From NCBI RefSeq assembly GCF_004365705.1, contig NZ_SOBN01000003.1, positions 310,001 through 374,000 on the forward strand: 64,000 bases of DNA, in the 5' to 3' direction. Shown piece after piece: positions 1-6,969 of this stretch. Positions within the stretch are counted from its first letter, which is position 1; each line of letters begins with the position of its first letter. Source of the DNA: Streptomyces sp. 846.5. GTDB lineage: Bacteria; Actinomycetota; Actinomycetes; Streptomycetales; Streptomycetaceae. The notes beneath the pieces are model-generated. The model saw only the letters and a list, made by a program, of their open reading frames with translations, searched no databases and was not told where the DNA came from. The position numbers and the translations under genes are program-made.

Positions 1-20
1 GCGCGGCCCGCCTCAGCGAG

Positions 21-854
21 GTGCTGACCGGTGCTCCGCTGAGCGGCGCCGGGGCCGGCGGCCTGCTCGTCGGCTGCGCCCTGGTCGCCGCCGTCGCCGT
101 GTTCGGGCTGATGGCCAATCCGGTCGGCACCGCCCGGGTGCTCACCCGCTGGGGCGGCTACCGCGGCACCGTCCGCCGCACCGGCCTGGTCTGGGTGAAC
201 CCGCTGCTCAAGCGGCGCTCGGTGGACGTCAGGGTGCGGCACTGGCGCAGCGAGCCGATCGCCGCCACCGACCGCGAGGGCTCCCCGCTGCGGGCCGAGC
301 TGCTGCTGGTCTGGACGGTGCGGGACACCGCGCGGGCCCGCCTCGCGGTCCCGGACCACCAGGTTTATCTGTCCGCCGTCGCCGAGGCCGCGCTGTGCCG
401 GGTCGCGGCGACGCTGCCGTGCGACAGCTTCGCCAGCCCGGGCCCCAGCCTGCGCGACGGTCAGTGGCTGGGCGGCGAGCTCACCCGGCTGCTGGCCGCC
501 GAGACCGCGCCGGTGGGCATCACCGTCTTCTCGGCCCAGGCCCTCACCCTCGACTACGCGGCCGACTTCGCCGCGGCGATGCGCCGCCGCCGACTCGCCG
601 AGCTGGACGCCGGCACCCGCGAGGTCATCGTCGGCGACGCCCTGGAGACCGCCGCCCTGACGGTGTCCCAGCTGGAACACAGCCAGGGCCTGACGCTGCC
701 CCCGGAGTCCCGCACCGCCCTCCTCCGCGACCTGGTCACCGCGTTCCTGACGACGCCGGCCCCGGCCCTTCCCGTGCTGGCCCCCGACGCCCCGTCATCG
801 ACCGTCGTCACCCCCCGCACCGCCGCCTCCTCGAACGGAGCAACCGCCGCATGA
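21..854 (+). CDS. SPFH/Band 7 domain protein, possibly 5'-truncated
   Basis: The protein has one N-terminal membrane segment (about residues 13-33, LLVGCALVAAVAVFGLM) followed by a stretch resembling SPFH/prohibitin domains (RTGLVWVNPLLKRRSVDVRV, then a TDREGSPL turn), with an Ala/Thr/Pro-rich tail. SPFH proteins are membrane scaffolds; no substrate can be inferred. The GTG at 21 is the first start in view, but the frame is open to the window edge, so the true start may lie outside. The stop overlaps the next gene by ATGA (851-854), which suggests translational coupling with the cell-wall peptidase downstream. Confidence 0.7.
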   Translation: MLTGAPLSGAGAGGLLVGCALVAAVAVFGLMANPVGTARVLTRWGGYRGTVRRTGLVWVNPLLKRRSVDVRVRHWRSEPIAATDREGSPLRAELLLVWTVRDTARARLAVPDHQVYLSAVAEAALCRVAATLPCDSFASPGPSLRDGQWLGGELTRLLAAETAPVGITVFSAQALTLDYAADFAAAMRRRRLAELDAGTREVIVGDALETAALTVSQLEHSQGLTLPPESRTALLRDLVTAFLTTPAPALPVLAPDAPSSTVVTPRTAASSNGATAA

Positions 855-1768
855 CCCCCGGATTCATAGACCTCGACGCAGCCACCCTCGCCCCCGGCGT
901 CTGCCGCTGCTCCCGCTGCACCGCCCCCGCCGCACCGCCCGCCCCCCTGGCGGCGCACCCGGTGCGGCACCGTCCGAGGCTGCGCCTCGCCGCGACCGGC
1001 GCCCTGGTCGCCGTGGGCGGCGCGGTCGGCGGCACCGCCCTCACCCTGACCGCCGCCGCACCGGCCGGCGCCGAGCCCGCCCCCTCCCACGCCGGCTGGG
1101 ACGGCCACCGCTACTGGTTCCTGCGGAACGGCGAGTGGCGCTGGACCAGCCACTACGACGTCTACCTGCGCAACACCTCCGGCGAGGGCGGCGGACCGGG
1201 CACGGCCGTCAAGCCCGTGCCCGGCTCCGACGGCCTGCACCAGGGCTGGGACGGCCACCGCTACTGGTTCCTGCGGAACGGCGAGTGGCGCTGGACCAGC
1301 CACTACGACGTCTACCTGCGCAACACCTCCGGCAGCAGCAGCCCGATCCCGCCGACATATCCGCCGCCCCAGTCCCCGCCGCCCCCGGTCGGCAGCACGG
1401 CCTCCCTCGACGCCGCCATCGCCTTCGCCGAGGCGCAGCTAGGCAAGCCGTACGTCTGGGGCGGCAACGGCCCCGACGGCTACGACTGCTCCGGCCTGGT
1501 CCAGCAGGCCTTCCTGCGGGCCGGCCTCCATCTGCCCCGGGTCTCCGTGGACCAGTTCCGGGCCGCTCGCCCGATCGCCGCGGCCGACCTCCGCCGCGGC
1601 GACCTGCTGTTCTGGTCGTACAGCGGCCGGGTGACCGGTATCCACCATGTCGCGGTCTACCTTGGCGGCGGCCGCTACATCGAGGCCCCGCGTCCGGGCA
1701 GGGACGTGCGGATCTCGGTCCTGTCCACCGGCTACTACCCCACCTTCTTCGGCCGCGTAGACCGCTGA
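851..1768 (+). CDS. Secreted C40 (NlpC/P60) peptidoglycan endopeptidase
   Basis: About 305 residues. An N-terminal stretch with a CRCSRC cysteine cluster precedes a hydrophobic membrane or signal segment (about residues 38-70). Two copies of a 30-residue module rich in Trp and Tyr follow, then a Pro-rich linker, then the NlpC/P60 catalytic domain with YVWGG, the nucleophile Cys in DGYDCSGLVQ and the base His in GIHHVAVYLG. Such enzymes cut the stem peptide of peptidoglycan. The ATG at 851 overlaps the stop of the upstream SPFH gene. The frame is open far upstream of 851, but that part only shadows the neighbour. The duplicated module may bind cell wall; its family is not recognised. Confidence 0.85.
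   Translation: MTPGFIDLDAATLAPGVCRCSRCTAPAAPPAPLAAHPVRHRPRLRLAATGALVAVGGAVGGTALTLTAAAPAGAEPAPSHAGWDGHRYWFLRNGEWRWTSHYDVYLRNTSGEGGGPGTAVKPVPGSDGLHQGWDGHRYWFLRNGEWRWTSHYDVYLRNTSGSSSPIPPTYPPPQSPPPPVGSTASLDAAIAFAEAQLGKPYVWGGNGPDGYDCSGLVQQAFLRAGLHLPRVSVDQFRAARPIAAADLRRGDLLFWSYSGRVTGIHHVAVYLGGGRYIEAPRPGRDVRISVLSTGYYPTFFGRVDR
1094..1333 (+). repeat. Perfect 90-bp direct duplication inside the peptidase gene
   Basis: Positions 1094-1183 and 1244-1333 are identical at every base and lie in the same reading frame, 150 bp apart. They encode two identical 30-residue modules beginning GWDGHRYWF and ending YLRNTSG. Lack of synonymous divergence implies a recent duplication or gene conversion. Confidence 0.95.
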
Positions 1769-1926
1769 GACCCGTCCGGGGACGCGCGGCGCTGCGTGCA
1801 CGGAGTTATTCCGGGCGCTGAATCTGCAATGATGCGACAAGCGGACGAGTCAGCGCGCGGAGCGCTGCCCCCTGGTGGCCGCCCCCACGTAACGTAAACG
1901 TAAAGAGCAGAGGTGAGACTGTCGCC

Positions 1927-3288
1927 ATGGGCAAGCAGCAGGAGTTTGTTCTCCGCACACTCGAAGAGCGCGACATCCGGTTCGTCCGGCTGTGGTTCAC
2001 CGACGTCCTGGGCTTTCTGAAGTCCGTGGCCGTCGCCCCCGCCGAGCTGGACCAGGCCTTCGAGGAGGGCATCGGGTTCGACGGCTCCGCGATCGAGGGC
2101 TTCGCCCGGGTCTACGAGTCCGACATGCTGGCCAAGCCGGACCCGGGGACGTTCCAGATACTGCCGTGGCGCTCCGAGGCGCCCGGCACCGCCAGGATGT
2201 TCTGCGACATCCTGATGCCCGACGGCTCCCCGTCCTACGCCGACCCGCGCTACGTGCTCAAGCGCACGCTGGAGAAGGCCGCGGCCCAGGGCTTCACCTT
2301 CTACACCCACCCGGAGATCGAGTTCTTCCTGCTGAAGGACCTCCCCGGCGACGGCTCGGTGCCCACCCCGGCCGACCACTCCGGCTACTTCGACCACACC
2401 CCGCGCGGTGTCGGCCACGACTTCCGCCGGCAGGCCATCACCATGCTGGAGTCGATGGGCATCTCGGTGGAGTTCAGCCACCACGAGGGCGCCCCGGGCC
2501 AGCAGGAGATCGACCTGCGCTACGCCGACGCGCTGTCCACCGCCGACAACATCATGACCTTCCGCTCGGTCATGAAGGAGGTCGCGCTGGAGCAGGGCGT
2601 GAACGCCAGCTTCATGCCCAAGCCGTTCTCGCAGTACCCGGGATCGGGCATGCACACCCACCTCTCCCTCTTCGAGGGCGACCGCAACGCCTTCCACGAG
2701 GCCGGGGCCGAGTACCAGCTCTCCAAGGTGGGCCGCTCCTTCATCGCCGGGCTGCTGAAGCACGCCGCCGAGTCCGCCGCGATCACCAACCAGTGGGTCA
2801 ACTCCTACAAGCGGATCTGGGGCGGCTCCCAGCGCTCCGCGGGCGCCGGCGGCGAGGCCCCCTCGTACATCTGCTGGGGCCACAACAACCGCTCCGCACT
2901 GGTCCGGGTGCCGATGTACAAGCCCAGCAAGCAGGGCTCGACCCGGGTCGAGGTCCGCTCGCTGGACACCGGCTGCAACCCCTACCTGGCCTACTCGGTG
3001 ATCCTCGCGGCCGGCCTCAAGGGCATCCAGGAGGGCTACGAGCTCCCCCCCGGCGCCGACGACGACGTCTGGGCGCTCAGCAGCATGGAACGCCGCGCCA
3101 TGGGCATCGAGCCCCTCCCGCAGAACCTCGGCGAGGCCATCGACCTCATGCAGCGCAGCGAACTCGTCCGCGAGACCCTCGGCGAACACGTCTTCGACTT
3201 CTTCCTGCGCAACAAGCGCCAGGAGTGGGAGGAGTACCGCTCCGAGGTCACCGCCTTCGAACTCCGCAAGAACCTCCCGGTGCTGTAA
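1927..3288 (+). CDS. glnA2: Class I glutamine synthetase family protein (GlnA2 type)
   Basis: 453 residues, close to other actinobacterial GlnA2 proteins. The GS signature FDGSAIEGFARVYESDM is near residue 50 and the ATP-binding signature KPFSQYPGSGMHTHLS near residue 235. The family ligates ammonia or an amine to glutamate using ATP; streptomycete GlnA2 has been reported to act on polyamines (gamma-glutamylpolyamine synthetase), so the substrate here is uncertain. The stretch matching the adenylylation loop reads EGYELPP, so a Tyr is present where GlnA1 has NLYDLPP. A GAGGTG-like RBS lies about 10 bases before the ATG. glnE is about 3.7 kb downstream; mycobacteria and streptomycetes also keep glnE and glnA2 close together. 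Confidence 0.92.
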   Translation: MGKQQEFVLRTLEERDIRFVRLWFTDVLGFLKSVAVAPAELDQAFEEGIGFDGSAIEGFARVYESDMLAKPDPGTFQILPWRSEAPGTARMFCDILMPDGSPSYADPRYVLKRTLEKAAAQGFTFYTHPEIEFFLLKDLPGDGSVPTPADHSGYFDHTPRGVGHDFRRQAITMLESMGISVEFSHHEGAPGQQEIDLRYADALSTADNIMTFRSVMKEVALEQGVNASFMPKPFSQYPGSGMHTHLSLFEGDRNAFHEAGAEYQLSKVGRSFIAGLLKHAAESAAITNQWVNSYKRIWGGSQRSAGAGGEAPSYICWGHNNRSALVRVPMYKPSKQGSTRVEVRSLDTGCNPYLAYSVILAAGLKGIQEGYELPPGADDDVWALSSMERRAMGIEPLPQNLGEAIDLMQRSELVRETLGEHVFDFFLRNKRQEWEEYRSEVTAFELRKNLPVL

Positions 3289-3601
3289 GCCCCAGCTCAG
3301 CAGTACGAACGGCCGGGGTCGGCGGACACAGTCCGCCGGCCTCCGGCCGTTTCGCTGCGCTGGGTTCGCTGACGTGCTGAGGCAGTACCTGCCCCGTGAG
3401 GGGGAGCGCCCGTACCCGCGTTCCACCGGCATCCTGAGCAGTGCCCCAGAGGACTGGAGAAGCTGGGCTGGCCTGCCGCGGCGTCGTCGCGATCGGCCCG
3501 CCGACGCCGTTCGGTGACGGTCTGCAGGGCGGCAACGGTGGCGCCATGTGAGCCGCCTACAGCTGCCGCCAACCAGCAACAGCCCCCTGCCTCCCCCGCC
3601 G
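3289..3601. other. Intergenic region between convergent glnA2 and SDR genes
   Basis: These 313 bases hold a strong hairpin (listed separately) near the glnA2 stop. No coding remnant or further motif was recognised in the rest. Confidence 0.5.
3309..3350 (+). terminator. Double-stem hairpin after glnA2
   Basis: The outer arms ACGGCCGG (3309-3316) and CCGGCCGT (3343-3350) enclose an inner stem CGGCGGAC / GTCCGCCG with loop ACA (3320-3338). There is no U tract, as is common for actinobacterial terminators. It lies 20 bases after the glnA2 stop. Confidence 0.7.
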
Positions 3602-4321
3602 TCACACCAGCACTGTGCCGCCGTCGACGACCACCACCGAGCCGGTGCTGTAGGCGCCGCGCATCAGGTAGAGGTAGGCCTCGGCTACGTCCGTCGGTTC
3701 GCCGATGCGGGCGACGGGGAGGGAGTCGGCGGCGGACTTGAACAGGGCGTTGCGGTCGGCCTCGGGCAGGTCGCGCCACAGTTCGGTGCGGACGATGCCC
3801 GGGGCGACCGCGTTGACGCGGAGCGGGGCGAGTTCGAGGGCCAGGGCGCGGGTGAGGGACTCCATCGCGCCGCACAGGCTCGCCGCGACGGTCGTGCCCG
3901 GCAGTGGGCGGCGTCCCGCGGTGCCGGTCGTCAGCACCACGGAGCCGCCCTCCCGGATCGATGCAGCCCCGTACTTGACGGCTGTGTACGCGCCCCAGAG
4001 CCGGGTGTCCAGGAAGCGGCGGGCCCGCGACAGGTCCGATTCCGTGAGGCTCTCCAGCAGGAGCGACTCGCCTGCCGTGAAGACCAGGTGGTCGTAGCCG
4101 CCGATCTGCTCGAAGAAGGCGGCGACGGCGGCCTCGTCGGTCGCGTCGAGGACGTGGCCCTCGGCGCCCTCGGGCAGTTGCTTCAGTGCGCTGTCCACGC
4201 TCTCCCGCCGCCGCGAGGCGACGACCACCCCGGCGCCCTCGCGCGCGGCTGCCTCCGCGACCGCGAGCCCGATGCCCGCCGTGCCGCCGATGACGACGAT
4301 TCGCTGTCCCTGCAGGTTCAT
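3602..4321 (-). CDS. SDR-family oxidoreductase lacking the YxxxK catalytic pair
   Basis: 239 residues from the ATG at 4321. The Rossmann motif GGTAGIG is at residues 12-18, and RVNAVAPG and the C-terminal VVVDGG are typical of SDRs. At the catalytic position the usual Y-x-x-x-K is replaced: the helix reads VAASLCGAMESLTRAL, with Ala and Cys where Tyr and Lys are expected. It may be a noncanonical reductase or a binding protein. It is divergent from a LysR regulator with a perfect LysR-type box between them, so the regulator probably controls it. Confidence 0.82.
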   Translation of the reverse strand: MNLQGQRIVVIGGTAGIGLAVAEAAAREGAGVVVASRRRESVDSALKQLPEGAEGHVLDATDEAAVAAFFEQIGGYDHLVFTAGESLLLESLTESDLSRARRFLDTRLWGAYTAVKYGAASIREGGSVVLTTGTAGRRPLPGTTVAASLCGAMESLTRALALELAPLRVNAVAPGIVRTELWRDLPEADRNALFKSAADSLPVARIGEPTDVAEAYLYLMRGAYSTGSVVVVDGGTVLV

Positions 4322-4402
4322 GGCGCTTCCTTTCGCATGACCGGTTCTGACGTGATCCAGCCTGCGGCCGTGTCCGCCTCGCCGTCCAAGACCTCTTTCG
4401 GC

Positions 4403-4431
4403 GGTGGCGATACCCTGAAGGCATCGCCACC
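4403..4431. promoter_or_regulatory. LysR-type T-N11-A operator
   Basis: Arms GGTGGCGAT (4403-4411) and ATCGCCACC (4423-4431) are perfect inverted repeats separated by exactly 11 bases, giving the classic T-N11-A form. The site is 21 bp upstream of the LysR ATG and about 80 bp upstream of the divergent SDR start, so it could serve both autoregulation and activation of the SDR. Confidence 0.8.
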
Positions 4432-4452
4432 GGAGCTGCGGAGGGACTGGCC

Positions 4453-5262
4453 ATGGACCTCGACCTGCGGAAGATTCGCTACTTCGTAGCCGTCGCCGAG
4501 CTGCTGAACTTCGGGCGTGCGGCCGAGCGGCTGCACATCGCCCAGCCCGTGCTGAGCCGTCAGATCCGGGCCCTGGAGAAGGACCTGGAGGCGTCGCTGT
4601 TCGAACGGGACAGCCACGGCGTGACCTTGACGGCTGCCGGGCGCCAGCTCCTCGACGACGCACGGCACCTGCTCGCCTCCGCTGACGCCACCCGCCGCAG
4701 GGTCCATCGGGCCGCCCGTGGTCCACGCCGCCTCGTCGTCGGTTTCCGGGCCGGAGTCGTCGTCACCCAGGCTGTACGGGCCTTCGGCGCCGCCCACCCC
4801 GATGTGGTGGTCCAGGCCCGCCGTGTCGAATGGGACGACCAGGAGGACCTGCTCCTGGACGGGACCGTCGACGTCGCCTACCTGCGCAGGCCGATCCGGG
4901 AGCAGGGCCTGAAGCTGCTGCCGCTGTTCACCGAGGTGCGCGTGGCCATGCTCCCGGCGGAGCACCGGCTCGCGGGCAAGCAGGACCTCGCCATGGCCGA
5001 CCTCGACGCCGAGCCCCGGCTGCGCTATGTCGACGCCGGACCGGACGATCCCCCGATCCGCACCATCGAGGAGAAGTTCGAACGCGTGGCGGGCGGCCAT
5101 GGCATCACCCTTGTGCCGCAGTCCGTCGCCGAGCAGTACTCGCGCCCGGACATCAGCTATGTGCTCGTCCGTGACGCTGAGCCCGACCAGGTGTTTCTCG
5201 CCTGGGAGGCCGGCCGCCGCTCGCCGCTGATCGCCGCCTTTGTCGCAGTCGCGCAGGGCTGA
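4453..5262 (+). CDS. LysR-family transcriptional regulator
   Basis: 269 residues, somewhat shorter than the usual ~300. The N-terminal winged HTH (residues 4-62) has NFGRAAERLHIAQPVLSRQI, the LysR hallmark. The C-terminal effector domain is compact; the part before GGHGITLVPQS looks shortened relative to family members, which may reflect subfamily variation. RBS GGAGGG precedes the ATG by about 8 bases. It is transcribed away from the SDR gene across a T-N11-A site. The effector is unknown. Confidence 0.9.
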   Translation: MDLDLRKIRYFVAVAELLNFGRAAERLHIAQPVLSRQIRALEKDLEASLFERDSHGVTLTAAGRQLLDDARHLLASADATRRRVHRAARGPRRLVVGFRAGVVVTQAVRAFGAAHPDVVVQARRVEWDDQEDLLLDGTVDVAYLRRPIREQGLKLLPLFTEVRVAMLPAEHRLAGKQDLAMADLDAEPRLRYVDAGPDDPPIRTIEEKFERVAGGHGITLVPQSVAEQYSRPDISYVLVRDAEPDQVFLAWEAGRRSPLIAAFVAVAQG

Positions 5263-5473
5263 GGGCGGACGCCCCCGATGGCGCAGTGTGTTCGGCGTCT
5301 CGCTGTGCGTCGTGATCGGATGGGCATACCCGGTTCGACATCTCCCGGGCCCCGCTCTCCGCGTCCGGTCCCCGGCGACTCCCTAACGGACCATCAGATC
5401 CGGCATCTGACGTTCCGTCGTGTTCGGATGAGGTGATCCGCCAGTACGACCAGTACGAACCGAGAGAGACCCG

Positions 5474-5605
5474 ATGCACCGCAGGACCGCAGTGACGCCC
5501 CCCGACCGGCAGATCGCCTTCCGCAACCTCGCGCAGGACGACCACCCGTTCGACGACGACACCGCAGACGGCCACGACGGATACAACAGCTACCTCCACA
5601 CCTGA
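5474..5605 (+). CDS. Possible 43-residue peptide, unknown
   Basis: A small open frame starts at ATG 5474, 4 bases after a purine-rich GAGAGAG, and ends at TGA 5603-5605. The peptide begins MHRRTAVTPP, has a strongly acidic middle (QDDHPFDDDTADGHDG) and ends YNSYLHT. The shape, basic head with acidic core and short aromatic tail, recalls some peptide precursors, but no modification or export gene is adjacent. It sits in an otherwise empty 490-bp gap. The coding call is tentative. Confidence 0.3.
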   Translation: MHRRTAVTPPDRQIAFRNLAQDDHPFDDDTADGHDGYNSYLHT

Positions 5606-5752
5606 CACAGGACCGGCCGCAGCCCCTACACGCATCGTGAGCCCGCGACGCCAGGCACAGTGCGTGGCGCGGTGTTCCGCGTAGTCGGGGGCGTGCCTGC
5701 GCCCGGACCGTAGCAATACGGGCAACCAGTACTGCCGACCAGGAGATCGACC

Positions 5753-6526
5753 CTGAAGAGCACCGCTACCGCGACCTTGGCCGCTGTACTGCTGGTGATC
5801 GCCGCACTGGCCCCCGTGCCGGCCGTCGCAGCCGAGCACCGGTACAGGGCCGTGGGCCACCGCATGGCGGTCGTCTTCGACGCGCCCTACACCGACGCCT
5901 CGAACTGGACCCTGGGTCACACCTCGGCCTACCCGCCACCCGACACGCACCATCGCCAGTGCAACCGCGCCAACGGCAAACTCGACTGCATCAGCCCGGC
6001 CTGGTCCGCGCCCACCGGCAGCACCTTCACCGCCCACCGCACTAGCTCCGGTTGCTGGCAGGCCGACGAGGCCAGCACCGAGTACAGCCCGGGGCACTTC
6101 CAAGTGCAGACCGGTGACGAGGTCCGCGCCCGCGTCACCCTGAACGCCGACTCCGGCGCCTGGGCCTCCCTGTGGACCTGGCCCCAGGAAGTCGACCTGT
6201 TCGAATACCATGCCGCACACCCCACCAGACTTGAACTGGCCAATCACGCCAACCCCACCGGATACCGGCCAAAAGGTTCCTACCGCCTGTACGACCACCT
6301 CATAAGTCCCGGCACAGCCTTCACCCTGGACGTACGACTGCTCGCCACGGGCGTGCAGTGGCGCGTCAACGACCGGCTGGTCTTTACCTCGGTCGCCCTG
6401 CCCACCACATGGAAGTCGTACCTGATCGTCAACCTGTCCATCGACTCCGGCACCCGCGCCCCGACCAAGCACGCCACCAGGGCAGCCTTCACCCTGGCCC
6501 ACCTCACCGTCCTGCGCCCCATCTGA
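5753..6526 (+). CDS. Secreted GH16-like concanavalin-type glycoside hydrolase; probable CTG start
   Basis: About 257 residues. The signal peptide is KSTATATLAAVLLVIAALAP ending near AVA. The later sequence has a jelly-roll character, and QEVDLFEYH matches the GH16 active-site pattern E-x-D-x-x-E (nucleophile and acid/base glutamates). GH16 enzymes cut beta-1,3/1,4-glucans, agarose or similar polymers; the substrate is not predictable here. The first conventional start is TTG 5777, but it has no RBS and would lose the signal peptide's Lys. CTG 5753 has AGGAG at 5741-5745, 7 bases upstream, and restores a complete signal peptide, so it is preferred. Confidence 0.75.
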   Translation: MKSTATATLAAVLLVIAALAPVPAVAAEHRYRAVGHRMAVVFDAPYTDASNWTLGHTSAYPPPDTHHRQCNRANGKLDCISPAWSAPTGSTFTAHRTSSGCWQADEASTEYSPGHFQVQTGDEVRARVTLNADSGAWASLWTWPQEVDLFEYHAAHPTRLELANHANPTGYRPKGSYRLYDHLISPGTAFTLDVRLLATGVQWRVNDRLVFTSVALPTTWKSYLIVNLSIDSGTRAPTKHATRAAFTLAHLTVLRPI

Positions 6527-6613
6527 AGCGGTCAGCGAGGGCAACCGGTCACGGTCCACGTCCAGGGCAACGGTCGCACACCGGAGCGGGCACGGCGCGA
6601 GGCGCCCGCCCCG

Positions 6614-6881
6614 GTAGGAGTCACGGCGCCGCACCGGGACTCCATCGCCCGGGGGGCGACCCCCGGACCCCTGCGTTCACCCGAGTCGCCCACCGTAGGA
6701 GTCACGGCGCCGCACCGGGACTCCATCGTCCGGGGGGCGACCCCCGGACCCCCGCGTTCACCCGAGTCGCCCACCGTAGGAGTCACGGCGCCGCACCGGG
6801 ACTCCATCGTCCGGGGGGCGACCCCCGGACCCCCGCGTTCACCCGAGTCGCCCACCGTAGGAGTCACGGCGCCGCACCGGG
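6614..6881. repeat. 81-bp tandem repeat, 3.3 copies
   Basis: Units begin at 6614, 6695, 6776 and 6857 (GTAGGAGTCACGG), exactly 81 bp apart; the fourth is cut after 25 bases. Copies 2 and 3 are identical and copy 1 differs at about two positions. Each unit can form two hairpins: GGAGTC...GACTCC around a GGCGCC core, and CCGGGGG-GCGA-CCCCCGG. The array fills most of the 443-bp gap between the GH16-like gene and glnE. It may act as a transcription barrier or terminator cluster. Frames through it stay open only because 81 is a multiple of 3. Confidence 0.95.
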
Positions 6882-6969
6882 GAAGAACGGCTCAGTGGCA
6901 CGTAGGCTCGGATCTTGGTTCGGTTGTTGTTCGATGTTCGACGGTTGATCGCATGGGAGGGGCAGCGCC

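Noticed and set aside
1880..1912. GlnR box before glnA2
   Set aside because: GTAAC followed 6 bases later by GTAAA is only a partial match to the gTnAc-n6-GaAAc pattern, with no second half.
1735..3579. Long minus-strand frame over glnA2
   Set aside because: High-GC shadow: low-complexity Gly/Val/Arg composition, no RBS, and the plus strand has an unmistakable glutamine synthetase. The same applies to other long antisense frames over glnE, the amylase and the LAL regulator.
6614..6881. CRISPR array
   Set aside because: The 81-bp units are back to back with no unique spacers, and no cas gene is near.
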